Source: an uncultured Chthoniobacterales bacterium
GTDB taxonomy: Bacteria > Verrucomicrobiota > Verrucomicrobiia > Chthoniobacterales > CAKUMP01
Assembly: GCA_934667795.1 (NCBI GenBank)
Contig: CAKUMP010000080.1
Location: forward strand, 1 to 9,425
Direction of reading: 5' to 3'
DNA: 9,425 bases
Made by a program: the position numbers and the translations under genes. How positions within the stretch are numbered: position 1 is the stretch's first letter; each line of letters starts with the position of its first letter. The notes beneath the pieces were generated by a model that saw only the letters and a program-made list of their open reading frames with translations, ran no database searches and had not been told where the DNA came from. Shown here one piece after another: positions 1 through 5,677 of the stretch.

Positions 1-981
1 CTTTTTAATCATCAGACTTTACTGGACGGAGAAGTTCTTGTCGAATACAGGCATAAAAATGATATGCGAAACAGGCTTCGTCTTCGAGTCCTTGATCAGC
101 CAAAACAAGAGATGTTTATGGCTGACGCGCGGGTTTCTCCATTAAACAACCCTGACATATTGAAGTTCCTGATCGCACGCCGCACACACGGTTCCTCGGG
201 GACAATGGAATCTTTATTCACAACGGTGATGGAACCTTACAGGGTGCACCCGTTCATTAAAACGGTCCAACGTATGTCCATCGAAACCGCAACCGCAGTT
301 GCCGTTACAAAAGAAAATGGAGACAACGATCTGGTGATTTACGACGCTGTAAGTACATCACAGAAGAAATTTTCGTTTTCCGGACATCAGGTTGAAAGCG
401 ATGCGAAAGTGATCGTGTTGACATTCTCTGAACAGGCAGAACTGAAGCGTGTATTTTTTGTCGGTGGAAGCCATGTCAAGGTCGGGGACAGGCTGTTTTC
501 CCCTACCCCGGAACTAAGCGGAAAGGTTGCTAAAGTGGATGTTATAAATTCAACTGTATGGATCCCTGTTCATGAACTTGATATTGATCCGGCCTCGCTT
601 GCGGGACGTGTGATCAGGTTTACCCGAGCCAAAGGCGCAGTGGCAAATACCATTGTAAAAGCAGAACGCGATGGAGATACCTTCAAGTGCCAGCTCAAAG
701 AGGATCTGTTGATCGGATTGATACCTGTTGAAAGCCGCAGTGGCAAAAACATATCCACAGACGCACGAATGCCTTTTTCCCAGACTTATCCCGGTGCGAC
801 TGTTTATCAAATAGACGGGAAGAATATCGGCAAGGTTGCTTCTGTGGGGAAAAATTCCATTCTGGTCGAAAATGAAATCCTGCCCAATGATGTGGAGCCA
901 GGAAAAGACATCTGGATTGGGAGCATCGGCTCCGAAGACAAATTTGAGATAATGTCCATGTATGAATGGAATAAAGGATGA
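1..981 (+). CDS. Heparinase II/III-like polysaccharide lyase, C-terminal part (5' end outside window)
   Basis: The frame is open from base 1, so the gene starts upstream; the internal ATG at 64 is probably not the start. The 326 visible residues are mainly short beta strands, as in the C-terminal beta-sandwich of the heparinase II/III family. The best family-like stretch is around residues 48-84 of the visible part (LARR-like FLIARR, then SLFTTVMEPY and HPFIKTVQ), which matches the usual 'S.F..v.EPy...pfI' pattern of these proteins. The catalytic (alpha/alpha)-toroid, where the active-site Tyr and His would lie, is off the window, so catalysis cannot be checked. Proteins of this family eliminate uronic-acid-containing glycans, usually in the periplasm or outside the cell. 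The stop overlaps the next gene by ATGA, so this is the upstream member of an operon with two amidohydrolases. The family call is moderately sure; the substrate is unknown. Confidence 0.7.
   Translation, partial: LFNHQTLLDGEVLVEYRHKNDMRNRLRLRVLDQPKQEMFMADARVSPLNNPDILKFLIARRTHGSSGTMESLFTTVMEPYRVHPFIKTVQRMSIETATAVAVTKENGDNDLVIYDAVSTSQKKFSFSGHQVESDAKVIVLTFSEQAELKRVFFVGGSHVKVGDRLFSPTPELSGKVAKVDVINSTVWIPVHELDIDPASLAGRVIRFTRAKGAVANTIVKAERDGDTFKCQLKEDLLIGLIPVESRSGKNISTDARMPFSQTYPGATVYQIDGKNIGKVASVGKNSILVENEILPNDVEPGKDIWIGSIGSEDKFEIMSMYEWNKG
973..978 (+). promoter_or_regulatory. Ribosome binding site that decides the start of the first amidohydrolase
   Basis: AAAGGA lies inside the end of the heparinase-like gene. 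ATG codons follow in the same frame at 978, 981, 987 and 993. The spacing is 0, 2, 8 and 14 nt respectively, so 987 fits best. Confidence 0.5.
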
Positions 982-986
982 TGAGT

Positions 987-1793
987 ATGGGTATGATCAT
1001 CGACATTCACACTCATCCAGTCAAATATCGGCCAGCGGGTGAATCACTTACCCCCGAAGAGTCTGTAGAACACGCCGTCAGTATGATGGATCGCGCTGGG
1101 ATTTCAATGTGTGGTTTACTGGGGTATGACGTGTTCCGCCATCAAAGAATTGAGTCTGTCAGGGCGGTCAATATATTTACCGAGTCCATGGTGCGTCTGG
1201 CACCAAAGAAGTTCTTCGGTCTTTGCTTTGTCAATCCACTGCTTCCGAAGGTTGAATTGGAAGACGAACTTGAACGCTGTCTCTCCATGGGGATATTTTT
1301 GGGAATCAAACTGGAGTGTGATGTAAACTGTCTTGACCCGTCTTTTGAAATGATCATGGAAAAAGCCGAAAATTATAATGTCCCGATTCTTCAACATTCA
1401 TGGCATATCGATCCCCGAACATCTTCTGCGGATGACAATCATATTTCCACACCCGGGGATATCTCCGAACTGGCTCGAAGGTATCCGGGAGTAAATATTA
1501 TAATGGCCCATATGGAAGGCGTGGGATTGCGCGGGATTCTGGACGTGGCACAGAATGAAAATGTTTATATTGATACTTCCGGTTCGCAGCCCTTCAGCGG
1601 AACATTGGAATTCGCTCTGCGGGAAGTCGGGAGTGAACGCATACTTTTCGGTTCTGACTTCTTCTATAGAAGTTACGCTGCCCAATTAGGACGAATCCTT
1701 GGAACAAAAATGCCAGCGCCTGACAGAAACAGAATATTGGCAGATAATGCGATCGGGGTTTTTAATTTAAATCTCCAGAAGGGTGAGTCATGA
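987..1793 (+). CDS. Amidohydrolase-2 family metal-dependent hydrolase (intact metal site)
   Basis: This 268-residue TIM-barrel protein belongs to the amidohydrolase-2/ACMSD-like group, which contains hydrolases, decarboxylases and lactonases acting on small carboxylated substrates. Counting from the ATG at 987, the metal ligands are all visible: HxH at residues 8-10 (DIHTHP), His137 (ILQHSW), His175 (IMAHME) and Asp224 (FGSDFF). It is slightly short for the family and has no signal peptide, so it should be cytoplasmic. I chose 987 because an AAAGGA lies 8 nt upstream; starts at 978 and 981 overlap the preceding stop and are too close to that site. It overlaps the following paralogue by ATGA, which suggests translational coupling and joint function. 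With a heparinase-like gene upstream, a role in breakdown of sugar-derived lactones or acids is plausible but is inference only. Confidence 0.85.
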   Translation: MGMIIDIHTHPVKYRPAGESLTPEESVEHAVSMMDRAGISMCGLLGYDVFRHQRIESVRAVNIFTESMVRLAPKKFFGLCFVNPLLPKVELEDELERCLSMGIFLGIKLECDVNCLDPSFEMIMEKAENYNVPILQHSWHIDPRTSSADDNHISTPGDISELARRYPGVNIIMAHMEGVGLRGILDVAQNENVYIDTSGSQPFSGTLEFALREVGSERILFGSDFFYRSYAAQLGRILGTKMPAPDRNRILADNAIGVFNLNLQKGES

Positions 1794-2572
1794 GCGATAT
1801 CATTGATGTAAACGCATCTTTCGGATTCTGGCCATTTCAGAAGTTTTCATTGCGAACGCTTGATGAAATGGATGAAGCCTATGCGAGAGAGAGAATTGAA
1901 ACTGTATGGATTTCTGCCAATGAAGCCATATTACTGCCGGAAAACGAAGAGCCTGAGCTAAGCTTGTTTTCGGAGATAAACCGCTTCTCCCGATTTAAAG
2001 CGGTAAAAACGATCGATCCTTCTTTGCGCAACTGGAGAGTCAAAAGCATTCAGACAATAAAGGAATACGACATCAAGGCGATCAAGATATTTCCAAACTA
2101 TCACCATTACGATCTGGATTCAGCCCCGGCGGTTGATCTTTATCGGTTTGCAGCCGACTGCGGATTGCCGGTTCTGGTTCAGATGCGGGTAAACGATGAA
2201 CGGAATCAGCCATTTTGCTGCAAGGTGCCCGGAGTTTCTGTATCGAAGCTGGCTGAGGTCAGTAAAAAACATCCGGATGTCACATTCATTGCTCTGTCCG
2301 CCTATTTCTATTTTGCGGATATCGCGAAATTGGTTCAGGGAGGAAGCAATCTGTTGTTTGATATTGCCTATATGGATTTTGATAACACGCTGGATCGTTT
2401 GGTGGAATGTGCACCATTGGAACGAATTGTGTTCGGTTCGGCCTCCCCTTTCCTCCATTTGAAATCTGCTTCATTGAAGCTTGAACACTGCAATCTCAAC
2501 CCATTATCCAGGCAGGCCATTGCATCAGAAAACCTGAAGCAGGCATTAGATCGCAACAACAGAAAAAAATAA
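1790..2572 (+). CDS. Amidohydrolase-2 family protein lacking the metal ligands (probable pseudoenzyme)
   Basis: This 260-residue protein aligns along its length with the amidohydrolase before it: the N-terminal IDVN strand, an IKIFPNYHHY strand near residue 98, VLVQMRV near 128, FIALSA near 166 and IVFGSA near 213. Every metal-ligand position differs. HxH is replaced by Asn8-Ala9-Ser10, the strand-5 His by Met132, the strand-6 His by Ser170 and the strand-8 Asp by Ala218. The reading frame is otherwise clean and has a good ribosome binding site (AAGGG, 6 nt before the ATG), so this looks like selected divergence, not decay. It may be a structural or regulatory partner of the active copy, or may bind substrate without metal. 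The ATGA overlap with the upstream gene favours equimolar expression. The fold call is confident; the lack of activity is inferred from residues only. Confidence 0.8.
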   Translation: MSDIIDVNASFGFWPFQKFSLRTLDEMDEAYARERIETVWISANEAILLPENEEPELSLFSEINRFSRFKAVKTIDPSLRNWRVKSIQTIKEYDIKAIKIFPNYHHYDLDSAPAVDLYRFAADCGLPVLVQMRVNDERNQPFCCKVPGVSVSKLAEVSKKHPDVTFIALSAYFYFADIAKLVQGGSNLLFDIAYMDFDNTLDRLVECAPLERIVFGSASPFLHLKSASLKLEHCNLNPLSRQAIASENLKQALDRNNRKK

Positions 2573-2584
2573 TAATTTTAACTT

Positions 2585-2734
2585 ATGAAAACAGCGCATA
2601 ATAGACGTTGTGGAAATGAGAAGTTGCAGTTTCTATCGGAAGTGGTTGAGCAGGAAAGCCTGTTTTACTGGAATGGTCCTCAGATAAAATTGTTCGTCGA
2701 AAAGTTTCCCTTCCTGCTCTCTTACCACGATTAA
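2585..2734 (+). pseudogene. Truncated N-terminus of a DegT/DnrJ/EryC1/StrS-type aminotransferase
   Basis: A 49-codon frame starts 12 bp after the second amidohydrolase and ends in TAA. It contains FLSEVVEQESLFYWNGPQIK followed by LFVEKFPFLL. This matches the N-terminal helix and loop of the PLP-dependent sugar aminotransferases ('l.evl.s..lf...G..v..fE..fa...g'), which normally continue for 350-400 residues through the SSGTAA loop and the PLP lysine. None of that follows in any frame: the stop comes where the 'GVKHAV..SSGTAA' segment should begin, and repeat DNA starts about 40 bp later. No ribosome binding site is evident. The same gene order (hydrolases followed by an aminotransferase) is sensible for an amino sugar or glycan operon. 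Alternatives are a genuine 49-residue peptide or a chance similarity. The similarity is recognised by eye over only about 30 residues. Confidence 0.5.
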
Positions 2735-2776
2735 ACCTGGCATGTCAGAAATTTTTTCCATCACACGGGAAGAATT

Positions 2777-2873
2777 TGGAGTGCGGGGCTCTGCACCGCT
2801 TTGGTTCGAATGACGTGTGCGTTTCGCCATACAATGGTTGTTTGTACCTCCCATTCGCTATGATCCAAAGCGG
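2777..2873. repeat. Inverted-repeat element with 9-bp arms
   Basis: CCGCTTTGG at 2796-2804 is the exact reverse complement of CCAAAGCGG at 2865-2873. The left arm is preceded by TTTGGAGTGCGG, which forms a short local stem with CCGC (GCGG at 2783-2786, CCGC at 2796-2799). The heptamer ACCTCCC also occurs twice nearby. From general knowledge this resembles short dispersed intergenic repeats of Opitutae-like genomes, but copy number cannot be judged from one window. Confidence 0.4.
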
Positions 2874-2900
2874 CGGAAACCACCTCCCGGCAAAAAGTCT

Positions 2901-2918
2901 GCCGACGGGGACGTCGGC
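2901..2918. repeat. GC-rich hairpin, GCCGAC/GTCGGC
   Basis: GCCGAC, a six-base loop GGGGAC, and GTCGGC form a perfect 6-bp stem, followed by GCTCCCAG. No T-tract follows, so it is unlikely to be a standard terminator on the plus strand. It looks like a dispersed hairpin repeat; it could still stabilise or end transcripts from upstream. Confidence 0.45.
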
Positions 2919-3020
2919 GCTCCCAGTGCTATCCCATTCGGAAAATAAGGGACAGCGCCAAAATTTATTTCTATTTTTCCTATTAAAATATACACTTCTA
3001 TATATATCTATATAATTTTC

Positions 3021-3049
3021 TTGACAGACAGAACCTTAAATAAAAATAT
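3021..3049 (+). promoter_or_regulatory. Candidate sigma70-type promoter of the first PEP-CTERM gene
   Basis: A perfect TTGACA at 3021-3026 is followed after 17 bp by AAATAT (3044-3049), a weak -10 match. A second possible -10, TATAAT, lies upstream at 3010-3015. If the first reading is right, transcription would begin close to the ATG at 3056 and leave almost no leader. Confidence 0.35.
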
Positions 3050-3055
3050 CGTTTC

Positions 3056-4405
3056 ATGAAAACACCTCCCTCAAAGACGACACGGGCAATGAAACGAAGA
3101 ATCACGATCATCATTGGAATACTTCTGGGGACATTCGGAAATGGGGAGGTAAATGGGGCCAGCTATACTTGGTCAGGAGGAAGTGCAACTCAAGCAGGTT
3201 GGATACAAGGAGACAATTGGATCGGTGGCAGTATTGCGTTTGGAACAGATACAGAACTGATCTGGCACTCAGAAGACGCAAACCGATTAACTTCAAGTAC
3301 GAATGCGCTTCAGGCTAATCAAACGATACGCGCACTTACATTCAACGCAAACGCACAAGGGAATATTTCACTCCGCCTGACAAACGGAAGTGGTGCGACA
3401 CAAGCCAGAACACTTTCCTTTGAGTCCATTTCAGGCTCCGCCACATTAACGATCCATGAAAATGCGAACGCAAATATCACCCTTGGCGTCGCAGGTCCTG
3501 CTGCCGACCCCGCTGCCGTACAAATTGCTTTGGTCTCCGACCTGAACGTCACGCATTCAGGCAGTGGAACTCTTACACTCAATCGCGGAATCGGTGGTTC
3601 AGGCGCATTAACTAAAAACGGAACAGGTCTCATGGTGTTAAGCGGCACTAATACCTATACTGGAAATACAACCATCAACGCAGGAACTCTCGCCGCACAT
3701 TCTTCAACTGCTTTCGGCACAGGTGCTGTTCACGTTCAAGGAAATGGGATTGTTTCTATTGCTTCCGACAATACCCTTGCAGGCACTTCTTCGACTCTCG
3801 GACTGGGAGGAACCTGGCAGCGTCATGTGGATCTCGGCAACAGCTATTCTACTGGAACTACCGGCACTATTTCCAGCGATTTGCCTTCTGGAATTGCCAC
3901 GACTATCCATATTGCTGCTGCTACTCAGGCGACCAATGATGACACCCTGACCATTCAATTTACCACAACTCCTGACGCACCTCCTGTAAACGACAACATC
4001 AGAAAATCAGATGTAGCCCATTTAAGCATGGAAGAAGATTCCCCCATTTTTGTTCTGGAACTAGGATTAACTTCTTCTCTGAATTCCCAGGATTCTTTAG
4101 GCTGGCTAAATAGTGAAAATGTCTGGGTTCATGCAATTGATGGTAATTCCGAAATGGGAGCAAATGCAATTTTGGGATTCATGGGTTCATTCACAAATTC
4201 CGGGGCATCCGCTTCCAGCGAGTATTTGGGTTCATGGGGAATCGATTTAAGCAATAACCAGGTATGGGCCATTCTGGATCATACCAGTGAGTTCGCAATC
4301 GTTTCCATTCCCGAACCATCCAGTTTTCTTTTAGGGGCATTAAGTCTGGGACTTCTTTACTTTCGTAGAAAAAAATCACATTTGTTGATTTATTTTCAAC
4401 GTTGA
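3056..4405 (+). CDS. PEP-CTERM surface protein with autotransporter-associated beta-strand repeat
   Basis: The protein has 449 residues. The N-terminus carries a signal peptide: a basic segment ending MKRR, a hydrophobic core (residues 16-27) and a likely cleavage after NGA at residue 35. A Gly/Thr/Ser/Asn-rich beta-helical passenger follows. One clear autotransporter-associated beta-strand repeat lies at about 181-214 (GSGALTKNGTGLMVLSGTNT, then YTGNTTINAGTL). Residues about 315-416 form a second beta-rich domain often found before the anchor in such verrucomicrobial proteins. The PEP-CTERM signal starts at Pro419-Glu-Pro421, followed by a hydrophobic helix and RRKK (437-440). These signals direct export and exosortase-type sorting to the cell surface; no exosortase is in the window. 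Nine residues trail after RRKK, which is unusual, and their codons overlap an operator-like repeat. There is no Shine-Dalgarno site before 3056; the ATG at 3089 would give a more standard signal peptide but also lacks one. Confidence 0.85.
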   Translation: MKTPPSKTTRAMKRRITIIIGILLGTFGNGEVNGASYTWSGGSATQAGWIQGDNWIGGSIAFGTDTELIWHSEDANRLTSSTNALQANQTIRALTFNANAQGNISLRLTNGSGATQARTLSFESISGSATLTIHENANANITLGVAGPAADPAAVQIALVSDLNVTHSGSGTLTLNRGIGGSGALTKNGTGLMVLSGTNTYTGNTTINAGTLAAHSSTAFGTGAVHVQGNGIVSIASDNTLAGTSSTLGLGGTWQRHVDLGNSYSTGTTGTISSDLPSGIATTIHIAAATQATNDDTLTIQFTTTPDAPPVNDNIRKSDVAHLSMEEDSPIFVLELGLTSSLNSQDSLGWLNSENVWVHAIDGNSEMGANAILGFMGSFTNSGASASSEYLGSWGIDLSNNQVWAILDHTSEFAIVSIPEPSSFLLGALSLGLLYFRRKKSHLLIYFQR

Positions 4406-4417
4406 TATATTGTCAAC
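4384..4417. promoter_or_regulatory. Two contiguous 17-bp dyads, probable operator for the GntR-type regulator
   Basis: GTTGATTTATTTTCAAC (4384-4400) and GTTGATATATTGTCAAC (4401-4417) are head-to-tail copies identical at 15 of 17 positions. Each is itself a dyad, GTTGA-N7-TCAAC, the form expected for a dimeric winged-helix repressor. They end 39 bp before the regulator's ATG, and a TTGATA inside the second copy could be its -35. The first copy encodes the last residues of the upstream PEP-CTERM protein and the second contains its stop. A short T-run follows, so the second dyad could also act as a weak AT-rich terminator. Confidence 0.6.
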
Positions 4418-4456
4418 ATTGCTTTTTAAGCACAACCTCTCTCTGGTTTCCATTTC

Positions 4457-5623
4457 ATGCACAGAAAACCAAAATATCAGCAGGTAGCCGAGAAACTGTT
4501 AAAAAACTGGCAGGAAAACCCAGCCTCTTTTGATTACACACAACAGGAACTTGCGAAACAGTATGGCGTCCATGTGCTCACTTTGCGGCATGCTTTGCAA
4601 TGGCTGCAAACACAAGAAAAGCTGACGCCAGATCGGTCTTTCTCCAACCCAAAAAATTTACTTTCAAAAAAACAACCCACCTCTTCGGCAAAAAGAAAAC
4701 CTTCTTTTCTAATCGGCTTTCCACTCTGGATTCGTTCCCTTACGGAATTAGATGTGACACACATGAGTGCCCGCCTGGATCTGGCTAGAAAAATTCATCA
4801 GGAATTATTGCTCAAAGGCTATAGTTTAGATATTCAATGCGTCGGGAATTCACATACCCCAAATCTTCCTTTAATTCACAAATTATGTGAACAATGGGAT
4901 GGAATTATTCTCGAACCTATGGAAAGCGAAAGTACGCTTTCGCCCGACCATCCATTAATAAAAATGAAAGACAGAATGTTCACGATTGGTCACCTGCAAT
5001 CTGTTCAGTATAATTCGATAAGCTATGATCTTTATACGGGCGGACAAATTGCACTTCATCATTTGGTACAAGCAGGATGTCGAAATATCCTTTATACGGG
5101 AAGAAATGACGAAGACTCCTCCCATCAATTCTTAAGGCTCGCTGCTGCAGAAACTGCCGTGGCCCAGTATCCTGGCGTCAAACTCCATTGCGCAGAAGGC
5201 GGATTTTTTTCCGAACAGGTTTTTAGTGGGGTAAAACGTTTTTTTCTGGAACAAGGAAAATGCGACGGAATCCTCGCCGCTTCCGGCTACGCTTATAGTG
5301 GGGCAATGCATGCCCTAATAGATTTAGGTCTCCGTTGTCCACAGGATGTTCAAATCGTTTCTCTGGGGCGCCCAGCATTAGCAACTTATCTGGTACCTCG
5401 CCCCACCTATCTTACCTCTGAACCCGGACACATGACCCGGACAATTACACAGATGCTTCTGGAAAGAATCAGGACGCCAGGTAAAAATCTTGCATCTATG
5501 CTCATTCCCCTAAAACTCGTTCAAGGGGATACAACTTCTCTCGCGTACTCGCCTGCATCTTCTCATGAGCACGCAACACCTGTATGTGCTCCTTATACCA
5601 TCCCCCACGTTACTCCACATTAA
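4457..5623 (+). CDS. GntR-type winged-helix regulator with LacI/GalR-like sensor domain
   Basis: The protein has 388 residues. Residues 1-60 form a GntR-like winged helix (KYQQVAEKLLKNW, then YTQQELAKQYGVHVLTLRHA and a short wing). Residues about 83-365 form a periplasmic-binding-protein-like sensor of the LacI type: FLIGFPLW start, WDGIILEP, GGQIALHHLVQAGCRNILYT, CDGILAASG and CPQDVQIVSLGRP are typical strands. The architecture is that of AraR-like regulators, in which a sugar releases the repressor from DNA; the effector here is unknown. The C-terminal 25 residues are low-complexity. Two 17-bp dyads lie just upstream, which points to autoregulation and perhaps control of neighbours. No Shine-Dalgarno site precedes the ATG. 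The upstream PEP-CTERM gene and downstream dehydrogenase gene are on the same strand and may share regulation. Confidence 0.85.
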   Translation: MHRKPKYQQVAEKLLKNWQENPASFDYTQQELAKQYGVHVLTLRHALQWLQTQEKLTPDRSFSNPKNLLSKKQPTSSAKRKPSFLIGFPLWIRSLTELDVTHMSARLDLARKIHQELLLKGYSLDIQCVGNSHTPNLPLIHKLCEQWDGIILEPMESESTLSPDHPLIKMKDRMFTIGHLQSVQYNSISYDLYTGGQIALHHLVQAGCRNILYTGRNDEDSSHQFLRLAAAETAVAQYPGVKLHCAEGGFFSEQVFSGVKRFFLEQGKCDGILAASGYAYSGAMHALIDLGLRCPQDVQIVSLGRPALATYLVPRPTYLTSEPGHMTRTITQMLLERIRTPGKNLASMLIPLKLVQGDTTSLAYSPASSHEHATPVCAPYTIPHVTPH

Positions 5624-5641
5624 GTATTTTTTACGAGGTAA

Positions 5642-5669
5642 TTGCTAAATCTTCAAATGTGGTTAAAAT
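5642..5669 (+). promoter_or_regulatory. Candidate promoter of the NADH dehydrogenase gene
   Basis: TTGCTA (5642-5647), a 16-bp spacer and TAAAAT (5664-5669) form a reasonable sigma70-like pair. Transcription would start within a few bases of the GTG at 5678, giving a nearly leaderless message. Confidence 0.35.
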
Positions 5670-5677
5670 AGAAGTAC

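Larger units (their letters stand above)
2735..3055. other. Intergenic region: repeat mosaic, then AT-rich leader
   Basis: I see no convincing gene here. The first 40 bp follow the aminotransferase remnant without recognisable coding content. From about 2777 to 2960 there are GC-richer dyads, listed separately. From 2957 to 3020 the sequence becomes very AT-rich, with runs such as TATATATATCTATATAAT, and leads into a TTGACA-type promoter candidate. Open frames on both strands through the repeats (minus 2633-2854, plus 2776-3015) have no family-like content. Confidence 0.5.

Noticed and set aside
64..66. ATG at 64 as the true start of the heparinase-like gene
   Set aside because: The frame is open to base 1, no ribosome binding site precedes it, and the family needs several hundred more residues upstream.
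2633..2854. Minus-strand 73-codon open frame
   Set aside because: Its start lies in the repeat mosaic and its end lies opposite the aminotransferase-like remnant, whose plus-strand reading is more protein-like. No ribosome binding site.
2776..3015. Plus-strand 79-codon open frame
   Set aside because: It runs through the inverted repeats and AT-rich leader and has no family-like content.
3319..3648. Minus-strand 109-codon frame opposite the PEP-CTERM gene
   Set aside because: It is antisense to a well-supported exported protein; its composition mirrors the Gly/Thr/Asn-rich coding strand.
4401..4427. Rho-independent terminator after the first PEP-CTERM gene
   Set aside because: The 5-bp stem is AT-rich, the T-run is several bases away, and the direct duplication of the dyad fits an operator better.
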